Origin: Xylanibacter rodentium
GTDB lineage: Bacteria > Bacteroidota > Bacteroidia > Bacteroidales > Bacteroidaceae
Reading direction: 5' to 3'
Assembly (NCBI RefSeq): GCF_013166575.1
Contig: NZ_JABKKE010000001.1
Span: forward strand, 62,001-126,000
Length of the DNA stretch: 64,000 nt
Below the pieces are notes generated by a model. It made no database searches and was not told the DNA's origin. It saw only the letters and a program-made list of their open reading frames with translations. The number at the start of each line of letters is the position of its first letter. Position 1 is the first letter of the stretch. The translations under genes and the position numbers were made by a program. This document shows positions 52,898-60,694 of this stretch, in pieces.

Positions 52898-54352
52898 ATG
52901 TCTCAATATAGTTTCTCATATAACTACGATTCGCTATATGATGCGTTCAATGCGGTGAATAGGAAGGGAAAGATGCAGAAAAGGTATCTTTCTCCTGAAT
53001 ATTTGGCTAAAGCTCAGGAGTATCGTGAAATGAGAAAGAACCTAAATAAAATATTGAGAAAGAAAAAAGCTGAGCGCACAGAGGAAGAAACGAGTGAGGT
53101 TGACAAGTTGAAGCAATTGATGAAAAATAATGCTCAGCAACAGAAAATCTTGTTGCAAGAGCATCTTAGCAAAGTGTCTTCAAGGATTTTATCAAGCAGC
53201 TTTCGTTTCAACCTTACTCCAGATGCGTCAGAAGATCCGCAGAAGCCGCTTTATACTATTGGAGCTACAGCTGAAGAGTTTTTCGCGATGCAAGTCCTTT
53301 GCAGAAATATGAAGAAACTGTTTAAAATATCTATGTCAAGTCGTCACGAGATACTTTTTCAGTTAAAGACGTTATTAATGGAAGATAAAAGCAGGTACTA
53401 TATCATCCGAACGGATGTTTGTCACTGCTTTGAATCGATACCGCATGATAAATTATTTAAGTATTTGGAGGGCAACAATCTGCTTGATGTAAAGAGTAAA
53501 TCCCTCTTGCACGGACTTATTAGAAAGGAGTTTGAAGTCAAGAATCTTCGTCCACGTGTACCGACTCCACGAACTGGTATTCCAAGAGGTTGTGCTATCA
53601 GTTCACTACTATCTGAATTCTATTTGTCCAAGATAGATGAGATGATTAAGTATACATTGCCCGGTATATTATTTCTTGGTAGGTATATGGACGATATGGT
53701 GCTTGTTATTCATCCTGATATCAGAGATGAATACCATAAACCAATAGATTGGTACATTGATAAACTTGAAAATATTTATTCCCAAATGGGATTAGATATA
53801 CATACGCCATCAGATGGTTCAGGGAAATGCTACACTTATGATTCGGCTAATACCGTAGATTTAGATTTTAATCTATTAGGATATAATATTCATATTGATA
53901 AAGAAGATAATCTACTATTTTCGCTCTCTCAAGACAAATTGGATCGTATTACAAGCAGAATAGATAAGTCGTTTACAACTTTTTATAAGATGATTGATAT
54001 CGCAGGTTTTGATGTTGCAGCACACTATCTGTTTGATGCGCTTCATGTGTTAACCTGCAACATAAATCTGTACAACGCAAAGAAAGGGGTTAAAGTTGGT
54101 ATTTTTTACTCCAATCAGCTATTGGATAATAAAAAAAATCTATCATATTTAGATGGACAACTGAAGCGCAATATAGGTAGGCTAAATCTTTCTTCAAAGA
54201 AATCTATTGCAATTGCACATAGAACTGCAATAGAGGAAAGTCTAAAAAGGAAGCTTGCATTACTATCTTTTACAAAGGGTTTTGATTATCCTCACAAGCG
54301 TTACAAAGTAAAGAAGCAGAGACTTCGAACAATTAAATCATCGTGGGTATGA
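52898..54352 (+). CDS. Reverse transcriptase 1, DRT type 3a-like (YMDD)
   Basis: The 484-residue protein has a basic, coiled-coil N-terminal part (about residues 25-95) and a reverse transcriptase domain from residue 120: Asp173 in IIRTDVCHCFESIPHDKLF, the GIPRGCAISSLLSEFYLSKI block, and the catalytic YMDD at 263-266 (GRYMDDMVLVIHP). There is no maturase, endonuclease or retron-like short form. Together with the second reverse transcriptase it matches the two-enzyme layout of DRT type 3 (UG3 plus UG8). It should make DNA in response to phage. The assignment is by layout and motif, without a profile search. Low GC and the cargo position suggest transfer. Confidence 0.8.
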   Translation: MSQYSFSYNYDSLYDAFNAVNRKGKMQKRYLSPEYLAKAQEYREMRKNLNKILRKKKAERTEEETSEVDKLKQLMKNNAQQQKILLQEHLSKVSSRILSSSFRFNLTPDASEDPQKPLYTIGATAEEFFAMQVLCRNMKKLFKISMSSRHEILFQLKTLLMEDKSRYYIIRTDVCHCFESIPHDKLFKYLEGNNLLDVKSKSLLHGLIRKEFEVKNLRPRVPTPRTGIPRGCAISSLLSEFYLSKIDEMIKYTLPGILFLGRYMDDMVLVIHPDIRDEYHKPIDWYIDKLENIYSQMGLDIHTPSDGSGKCYTYDSANTVDLDFNLLGYNIHIDKEDNLLFSLSQDKLDRITSRIDKSFTTFYKMIDIAGFDVAAHYLFDALHVLTCNINLYNAKKGVKVGIFYSNQLLDNKKNLSYLDGQLKRNIGRLNLSSKKSIAIAHRTAIEESLKRKLALLSFTKGFDYPHKRYKVKKQRLRTIKSSWV

Positions 54353-56520
54353 AGCGTAGAAAAAAGGTAAAACTAAATTATAGTAAAGAGCGAGTACTCT
54401 TTTCAGACGTTCTGCCATACGAGTGTCCGATTATTTTCTCAAACAAGTATCTATACAGATTTCTTGCAAAATACCTATGGGTAGGTAAAGTTGGAAAGAA
54501 AGAGACACAATTGAAACAAACAAAACGAACTGATGAAGAAGATTCATCTGCTTTTGCTGCATTACTTTTTGGCTGTTATGAGCATGGTAAGCCAATAAGT
54601 GATTTGAAACACAAGAATAGTGCCCTATTCTACCCATATCAATTTAATATCGCCCACAAGACGAATAAGACCCGAACGCTGTCAATTATACATCCGTATA
54701 ACCAGTGGCAGGTTGTGGAGTTTTATGATCAGTATAAGTATTCTATACTCTATCTTTGCAATCAGAGTAAATACTCTATTCGCAAACCGCACAAGATAGC
54801 ACAATACTTTTACTATAGAGATCGACTTCACCGAAGGTTGTCCGGGCATGAAAGTGATAAAGTTGAATTGTTCTTCAATGAATATGAAAATTTGAAAACT
54901 TATTTCAGCTACGAGAAGTATTCAAATATATACAAGTTCTATGAGGATTACAGATACCAGCGTGCAGAAAAGAAATTCAAACTTCTTGTGAAGTTCGACC
55001 TACAGAGTTGTTTCGACAGTATTTATACCCATACCATAAGTTGGGCAACAGCAGGTGGTGCGGACAAGGTAAAGGTCTTACCTGGATATCATGGTTCATG
55101 GGTTGGCGATGCATTTGATAATCTAATGCAATCGGTCAATGCTCGCGAGACGAATGGTATCGTAATAGGTCCGGAGTTTTCTCGAATCTTTGCAGAGATT
55201 ATACTTCAGTATATAGATCAAAAGGTTGAACAGGAACTATTGGGAAAAGACCTCCGTCAGAAATCCTCCTATGAGTGTTATCGGTATGTTGACGACTATT
55301 TCCTCTTCTATAATGACGAAAATGACAGGAATCTCTTCATGGAAAGTCTAACAAAATGGCTGAAGGAATTCAAATTGCAGATTAGTCCATCCAAAACAGA
55401 AGAGTTTGAAAGGCCCTTTATAACAAAGGTGACTATTGCCAAACAGCAAATTGAAAATTTGCTGAGCACTATATTCTCGACTCCACTTTGGGAAGAAGTA
55501 GAATCAAAATTAAACGCAGAAGAAGAGGAGGAAACGGAAGACGAAGAATTAGATAAAGACAGAGAAATATTAGATAAGAAATTCAATATATACCTGTCTG
55601 CAAATAGCGTAAATGCTCAAATAAAAGCAATAGTAAGGGAATGCGGAATTGAATATCGCGATATAGCAAATTATCTGCTTGAGAAGATAAGTCAACGCCT
55701 TGACGCTTTTCTTAATCGATATGAAATAGGTTTCAAGAAGTATGAGCGCCTGATGTCAAAAGAAGAGGCGAATAAGGATGAGGTTGAAATTCATGCACAA
55801 CGAGTACAAAGGAAGCTCACAAGTTATCTTGTATCTCTAATTGATGTGGTATTCTTCGTGTTCAATAGCAACAGGCAGATAAATACAACATTGAAATTGC
55901 TGAAGATAATGAATTCCATCATTATCTATGGAAAACGACATGGTGATTTCAAAGTTAATCCGGAGGTTAGATTCCAAACGATAAGCAAGGATATTATCTT
56001 TAAAAAGATTCAAGATGAAATAGCCTTGGTGCTGGCTACAACAGATACACATCGAAACACCTTGCATGAAAGCCTCTATCTATTAATATTGGCTAAAGAG
56101 TTAGGCTATGCATATCTACTCGCACCGGAAGTTATTAAATCATTCATTGGTAAAAGTGAACTACAGTATAACCTTTTCGCATGTATTATATTATTGTATT
56201 ACTATGCGAATCACAAGTGCTATTATGAACAAAAGGCTTTATTGAAAAAAGAGATTTTAAAGAAGTATCGGCTTGTTGCGGAATCTGAGCGCAAACGCAA
56301 TTCAGAACTCACGATTCTCACGGCTGATATGATGACTTGTCCCTTTGTGGATGATGCATACAAGCAAAGCCTTCTTGCATTGATAGGCATTACAGAGATA
56401 AAAGATCAGCAGATGATAATGCGCTTTGCCAAGAAGCAAAAGTACATTTTCACCCGCTGGACAATGTTTAATTTAAATAAAGAATTACAGGCAAAGATTT
56501 CACAGGAGGTATATTCGTAG
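54349..56520 (+). CDS. Reverse transcriptase 2, DRT type 3b-like (YVDD)
   Basis: The 723-residue protein has a reverse transcriptase domain with Asp217 (LLVKFDLQSCFDSIYTHTI), NGIVIGPEFSRIFAEIILQY and YVDD at 313-316 (CYRYVDDYFLFYND). It then has a Glu/Asp-rich insertion near residue 400 (NAEEEEETEDEELDKDREIL) and a long helical C-terminal part of more than 300 residues, as in AbiK- and UG-type enzymes. I use the ATG at 54,349, whose ATGA overlap with the upstream stop couples the two genes; a GTG two codons earlier is possible. In DRT3 the partner enzyme makes the complementary strand. Confidence 0.8.
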   Translation: MKRRKKVKLNYSKERVLFSDVLPYECPIIFSNKYLYRFLAKYLWVGKVGKKETQLKQTKRTDEEDSSAFAALLFGCYEHGKPISDLKHKNSALFYPYQFNIAHKTNKTRTLSIIHPYNQWQVVEFYDQYKYSILYLCNQSKYSIRKPHKIAQYFYYRDRLHRRLSGHESDKVELFFNEYENLKTYFSYEKYSNIYKFYEDYRYQRAEKKFKLLVKFDLQSCFDSIYTHTISWATAGGADKVKVLPGYHGSWVGDAFDNLMQSVNARETNGIVIGPEFSRIFAEIILQYIDQKVEQELLGKDLRQKSSYECYRYVDDYFLFYNDENDRNLFMESLTKWLKEFKLQISPSKTEEFERPFITKVTIAKQQIENLLSTIFSTPLWEEVESKLNAEEEEETEDEELDKDREILDKKFNIYLSANSVNAQIKAIVRECGIEYRDIANYLLEKISQRLDAFLNRYEIGFKKYERLMSKEEANKDEVEIHAQRVQRKLTSYLVSLIDVVFFVFNSNRQINTTLKLLKIMNSIIIYGKRHGDFKVNPEVRFQTISKDIIFKKIQDEIALVLATTDTHRNTLHESLYLLILAKELGYAYLLAPEVIKSFIGKSELQYNLFACIILLYYYANHKCYYEQKALLKKEILKKYRLVAESERKRNSELTILTADMMTCPFVDDAYKQSLLALIGITEIKDQQMIMRFAKKQKYIFTRWTMFNLNKELQAKISQEVYS

Positions 56521-56694
56521 CTTCTGTAACAGCTGTTGGTCCAACTACACTTTCACACACATAACCTTCAAGCTAGCCGAAACGACGCAGGAAGTTACGT
56601 TTTCCAAAATGGTTGGTTAGGATTGTACCAAATGTGAAATCTTGCTTTTTTAAACACTTACATCCGATTGAGCGGCATTTGAATGTAATCGAGT
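56521..56694 (+). ncRNA. Candidate DRT3 non-coding RNA in the 3' region
   Basis: The 174 bases after the second reverse transcriptase lack an open frame but have many pairing options: AACAGCTGTT as a small palindrome, TGTAAC with GTTACG (56,594), TTTCACA (56,551-56,557) with TGTGAAA (56,633-56,639), TAACC (56,562-56,566) with GGTTA (56,615-56,619), and TTACAT with ATGTAA near the end. CACACACA lies at 56,554-56,561. DRT type 3 systems carry an RNA of this kind; the position and function here are inferred. A terminator follows at 56,695. Confidence 0.55.
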
Positions 56695-56717
56695 GAGGAG
56701 GAAAAGTTTTCTTCCTC
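56695..56717 (+). terminator. Terminator after the candidate RNA
   Basis: GAGGAGGAAA (56,695-56,704) pairs with TTTCTTCCTC (56,708-56,717) with one G-T pair and a three-base loop, followed by TTTTCTCTTTT. Confidence 0.78.
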
Positions 56718-56745
56718 TTTTCTCTTTTTATAGCATAATATTTTA

Positions 56746-56753
56746 TATCTTTG
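56746..56753 (+). promoter_or_regulatory. -7 box of the HTH-hsd operon
   Basis: TATCTTTG matches TAnnTTTG, 28 bases before the ATG at 56,782, in a segment nearly the same as that before the reverse transcriptases. Confidence 0.65.
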
Positions 56754-56781
56754 CAAATATATATGATATAAAGACAAAGCA

Positions 56782-56988
56782 ATGGATAAACCCATGAATC
56801 GGATAAAAGAAGTGCTTGAAGAAAGAGGCATAAAACAAACTTGGCTGGCTGAGAAACTTGGCAAGAGTTTCTGTATAGTTAATGCGTATGTATGTAACAG
56901 ACGGCAACCCAGTTTAGAAGTGTTGTTTGAGATAGCCAAAATCCTAAATGTAGATGTTAAGGAACTTATTCATTCATCCGAGAAATAA
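56782..56988 (+). CDS. Xre-type HTH regulator
   Basis: The 68-residue protein is a single HTH_3 domain: NRIKEVLEERGIKQTWLAEK, LGKSFCIVNAYVCNRRQPSL, ending EIAKILNVDVKELIHSSEK. Small Xre proteins often control restriction-modification genes so that the modification enzyme is made first. It lies 47 bases before hsdM and probably regulates this operon; the link is inference. Confidence 0.88.
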   Translation: MDKPMNRIKEVLEERGIKQTWLAEKLGKSFCIVNAYVCNRRQPSLEVLFEIAKILNVDVKELIHSSEK

Positions 56989-57035
56989 CGAATATCCTTG
57001 TTTTACCCATTCAATAAATTTAAAACAGAAATAAT

Positions 57036-58532
57036 ATGATTACAGGTGATATAAAACAAAAGGTAGATGATGTATGGCAGACCTTTTGGAACAATGGCTT
57101 TACCCAACCATCAGCAATCTTTGAACAGATTACCTATCTGCTCTTTATGAAGATGCTTGACGACAAGCAACGTGAAAAAGAAGCGATAGCCAACTTTACG
57201 GGCGATGTTTTGCTTAATCCTACATTCCCCAGCGGTGTGTGGCACAATCCTTCCACCAATCAAGATGTGCCATATAACGAAATGCGTTGGCACGTGTTCA
57301 AGGAAATGGAGCCGACAAAAATGCTGGATCGGGTGCGCAACGATGTGTTTATCTTTTTGCGTTATGTGGGAAAAGAGGGTTCGGCTTATAGAAAGGCTAT
57401 GGAAGACACGGTTTTTCAGATTACCAATGCTCGACTGTTATCTCGTGTTATTGAAGGTATTGAAAAAATTACTTCCGATGGTGCAGACATGATGGGCGAT
57501 GTATATGAGTACATGCTTGGCATCATGGCGGCATCGGGTACTAACGGACAATTCCGTACCCCCCGCCATATCATCCGCATGATGGTGGAACTGATGCGTC
57601 CTACTCTTGACGATACCATCTGCGACCCGGCAATGGGTTCTGCCGGTTTTATTATGGAAGCGGCCAAATACATTGCAGAGCATCAAAGCGATGAATTGCT
57701 CAATATCGAAGAAGGAGACCGTTTCCGCAAAGAGATATTTCACGGTTCCGATTCGGACGCTTCTATGCTCCGAATCGGCTGCATGAACATGATGCTTCAC
57801 GATGTGGATGAACCCAATTTGTACTACCGTAACTCACTGTCGGACGAGAACAACGATACAAACCGCTATACCCTTTGTCTCGCTAACCCTCCGTTTGCAG
57901 GTAGTCTCGACACTGATGACATAGCGCACACGTTGAAAGCGGCTGTCAAGACCAAGAAAACAGAACTGCTGTTTCTTGCCTTAATGATGCGGATGCTTCA
58001 AGCGGGCGGACGGTGTGCATCCATCGTACCGGATACGGTTCTCACAGGCGATGCACAAGCCTACAAGACCATACGATCGGCATTGGTGGATAAGCACTGC
58101 ATGCAAGCCGTCATCACGATGCCTTCCGGTGTGTTCCAACCTTATAGCGGAGTCTCTACCGCCATCATTATTTTTACCAAGACAGGCACAGGCGGCACTG
58201 ACAAGGTTTGGTTTTACGATATGCATGCCGATGGGTTCTCGCTCACCACGCAGCGCATTCCACAGCCTGAGCAAAACGATATTCCCGATATCATCTCCCG
58301 TTTCCACAACCTCGAAGCGGAAGCCGACCGCAGTCGCAAAGAGCAATCGTTCTTTGTCACTGCCAATGAAATACGTGCCAACGGCTACGACCTCAGCTAT
58401 AAGCGTTATCACGAAGTAGAGTATGAGGCTGTTGAATACGAAGTTCCTAAGGCTATCATTGCCCGTATGAAAGAAAGGCAGAAAGCTATTGATGCTGCCT
58501 TTGCCGAGTTCAAAAAACAGCTAAATTCGTAA
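57036..58532 (+). CDS. hsdM: Type I restriction-modification, methyltransferase subunit
   Basis: The 498-residue protein has the HsdM N-terminal helical domain (VWQTFWNNGFTQPSAIFEQI), the AdoMet motif with Asp197 in CDPAMGSAGFIMEAA, and the adenine-N6 motif NPPF at 284-287 (LANPPFAGSLDTDD). Together with HsdS it methylates adenine in a two-part target, and with HsdR it cuts unmodified DNA. hsdS starts 4 bases after its stop. Confidence 0.96.
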   Translation: MITGDIKQKVDDVWQTFWNNGFTQPSAIFEQITYLLFMKMLDDKQREKEAIANFTGDVLLNPTFPSGVWHNPSTNQDVPYNEMRWHVFKEMEPTKMLDRVRNDVFIFLRYVGKEGSAYRKAMEDTVFQITNARLLSRVIEGIEKITSDGADMMGDVYEYMLGIMAASGTNGQFRTPRHIIRMMVELMRPTLDDTICDPAMGSAGFIMEAAKYIAEHQSDELLNIEEGDRFRKEIFHGSDSDASMLRIGCMNMMLHDVDEPNLYYRNSLSDENNDTNRYTLCLANPPFAGSLDTDDIAHTLKAAVKTKKTELLFLALMMRMLQAGGRCASIVPDTVLTGDAQAYKTIRSALVDKHCMQAVITMPSGVFQPYSGVSTAIIIFTKTGTGGTDKVWFYDMHADGFSLTTQRIPQPEQNDIPDIISRFHNLEAEADRSRKEQSFFVTANEIRANGYDLSYKRYHEVEYEAVEYEVPKAIIARMKERQKAIDAAFAEFKKQLNS

Positions 58533-58536
58533 GGGT

Positions 58537-59652
58537 ATGAAAGTGGATAAATCAAAGTGGGAGAATACTTTAATAAAAGATTCCATCAAGACTCTAAAAG
58601 TCAAAGATGCAGTTCAAAAGAAAGATTACCTTTTAACTGGGAAATATCCCATTATTTCTCAGGAAAAAGACTTTATATCCGGATATTGTAACACAGAAGA
58701 CAATCTCAATAAAGATTTAGGAAGTATCGTCATCTTCGGAGACCATACCCGTACTGTCAAATATGTAGATTTTGATTTCTGTGTAGGTGCAGATGGTGTT
58801 AAAGTATTACAACCTAACAACAGCTTATCTGCTAAATACCTATATTATTTCATTAAGTGGTCAAACATACCGAGTAACGGTTATGCAAGACATTTCAAGT
58901 TCTTGAAAGAGGTAAAAATTAAATACCCAACAGACATATCTATTCAACAAGCAATAGCGACTGAATTGGATGCACTGCAAGAAATGATTGACGGTTACAA
59001 GGCACAGATTGCCGACCTTGATGTCCTCGCTCAATCTATCTTCCTTGATATGTTTGGTGATCCTGTGACTAACCCTAAAGGATGGAATTTGCAAACACTC
59101 AAAGAGGTTTGTTCTCATATTGTTGATTGCCCTCATTCAACACCTCAAAAATCGGCTATTCCAACAGAATATCCTTGCATCAGAACCTCCGAATTGACAG
59201 ATTCAGGAATTGAATGGAACACAATGCAATACTTAAACGAAGAAGAGTATTTAAAACGAACGCATCGGTTAAAGCCTCAATTTGGAGATTTAATTTATGG
59301 TCGTGAAGGAACTGTAGGAGGTTGCATTATGGTACCTAAAGAAAAACATTTTAGCTTAGGACAGAGAACAATGTTGTTTAGACCCTCTAAAATAAATTCC
59401 TATCTCCTTTTGGCGATTATTCGCTCCCCTTGGATTAGGAATCAAGCCGAACTAAAAACAGTTGGACAAACTGTTAAACATATCAACATAAAAGATATTA
59501 TCGAATTTACTATTCCTGTGCCTCCACGAACATTGCAGCAACACTTCGCCACCCAAGTTGAAGCCATCGAACTGCAAAAAGAGCTACTCCGTCAGCAATT
59601 AGCCGATGCCGAGACCTTAATGGCAGAACGGATGCAATATTATTTCTCTTAA
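58537..59652 (+). CDS. hsdS: Type I restriction-modification, specificity subunit
   Basis: The 371-residue protein has two target recognition domains, about residues 1-140 and 185-330, each followed by a helical spacer (TELDALQEMIDGYKAQIADL and TQVEAIELQKELLRQQLADA). The blocks KYPIISQEKDFISGYC and GDLIYGREGTVGG are typical of the two halves. It decides the DNA sequence that the complex recognises, but the target cannot be read from sequence by eye. The first domain starts abruptly and is short, and there are no repeats or recombinase in view that would point to shuffling. Confidence 0.93.
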   Translation: MKVDKSKWENTLIKDSIKTLKVKDAVQKKDYLLTGKYPIISQEKDFISGYCNTEDNLNKDLGSIVIFGDHTRTVKYVDFDFCVGADGVKVLQPNNSLSAKYLYYFIKWSNIPSNGYARHFKFLKEVKIKYPTDISIQQAIATELDALQEMIDGYKAQIADLDVLAQSIFLDMFGDPVTNPKGWNLQTLKEVCSHIVDCPHSTPQKSAIPTEYPCIRTSELTDSGIEWNTMQYLNEEEYLKRTHRLKPQFGDLIYGREGTVGGCIMVPKEKHFSLGQRTMLFRPSKINSYLLLAIIRSPWIRNQAELKTVGQTVKHINIKDIIEFTIPVPPRTLQQHFATQVEAIELQKELLRQQLADAETLMAERMQYYFS

Positions 59653-59666
59653 AACAAGACAACGGC

Positions 59667-60689
59667 ATGAAAGAGATTGATAAGAAACTGATAGAAACCA
59701 TCAGCCGATATGTGGCTTCGGGAATAGACCAACAGGTGGATTATGAAAAATTCTACCTCTATTCACTGATTACCCATTCTACGGCCATTGAGGGTTCGAC
59801 TGTTACCGAAGTAGAAAACCAGTTGTTGTTTGACGAGGGAATTGCAGCCAAAGGTAGAAGCCTGAACGAACAGATGATGAATGTGGACTTGAAAAACGCA
59901 TACCTCTATGGCTTTGAATGGGCGAAAACCGGACAGCCATACACTGTTGAGTTTTTATGCGAATTGTCAGCCAAAGTCATGCGCCGTACAGGTTCGGAAT
60001 ACTCCACTATGGGCGGCAGTTTCGATTCCTCAAAAGGAGAATTGCGACGGTGCAATGTAAGTGCCGGAATAGGAGGCAGAAGTTATCTGGCATTTCAAAA
60101 AGTACCTAAAGCAACAGCAGACTTTTGCGATTGGTTAAACGGAGAACTGGCATCTGTGGACAGAAACGATATGGCAGCATGTTATAGGTTGAGTTTTGAA
60201 GCGCACTTCCGTCTTGTCACCATTCATCCGTGGGTGGACGGCAACGGGCGTACTACCCGATTGCTGATGAACATCGTACAACGGCAGTTAGGTCTTATCC
60301 CGTCTATTGTTACCAAAGATGCTAAAGGCGAATACATTCAGGCTTTGATTGACAGTCGTGAGCAGGAGGATAGTACCATTGTTCAAGATATAATGCTTAC
60401 GCAACATACTATCAATCTTGAAAATCGGATTTTACAGTATCAGCAAAGCATGAATGATACTGTAAAAACAAAAAGTGATACTGTAAATGATACTGCAACG
60501 CCTAAAGACACCACAGCCCGGCTTATTACAGCCATTAAAGAACACCCTGAATATACATACGATGAGTATGCCAAACTCCTGAATATCGGTCGTGCCACTG
60601 TTGCTCGACATATCAAGAAGTTAAATGGAACGGTCATTCAGCGTATCGGTTCAGATAAAGATGGCTATTGGGAATTTATAAAAGACTAA
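59667..60689 (+). CDS. Fic/DOC family protein inside the hsd operon
   Basis: The 340-residue protein has the Fic motif H187-P-W-V-D-G-N-G-R195 (TIHPWVDGNGRTTRLL), with Trp where Phe is usual. An inhibitory-helix motif of the (S/T)xxxE(G/N) form lies near the N-terminus: Ser38 to Gly43 (STAIEG), so this is a self-inhibited class II Fic protein. The C-terminal part is a winged-helix-like HTH (YDEYAKLLNIGRATVARHIK). Such proteins transfer AMP or other groups to target proteins. It sits between hsdS and hsdR. Confidence 0.92.
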   Translation: MKEIDKKLIETISRYVASGIDQQVDYEKFYLYSLITHSTAIEGSTVTEVENQLLFDEGIAAKGRSLNEQMMNVDLKNAYLYGFEWAKTGQPYTVEFLCELSAKVMRRTGSEYSTMGGSFDSSKGELRRCNVSAGIGGRSYLAFQKVPKATADFCDWLNGELASVDRNDMAACYRLSFEAHFRLVTIHPWVDGNGRTTRLLMNIVQRQLGLIPSIVTKDAKGEYIQALIDSREQEDSTIVQDIMLTQHTINLENRILQYQQSMNDTVKTKSDTVNDTATPKDTTARLITAIKEHPEYTYDEYAKLLNIGRATVARHIKKLNGTVIQRIGSDKDGYWEFIKD

Positions 60690-60694
60690 AAGTT

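Noticed and set aside
52898-56520. Group II intron, retron or diversity-generating element
   Set aside because: No maturase or HNH domain, no intron RNA ends, no short retron-type enzyme with msr-msd, and no template/variable repeat pair seen; two adjacent enzymes fit DRT better.
58537-59652. Phase-variable hsdS shuffling
   Set aside because: Only one hsdS, with no second copy, inverted repeats or invertase in view.
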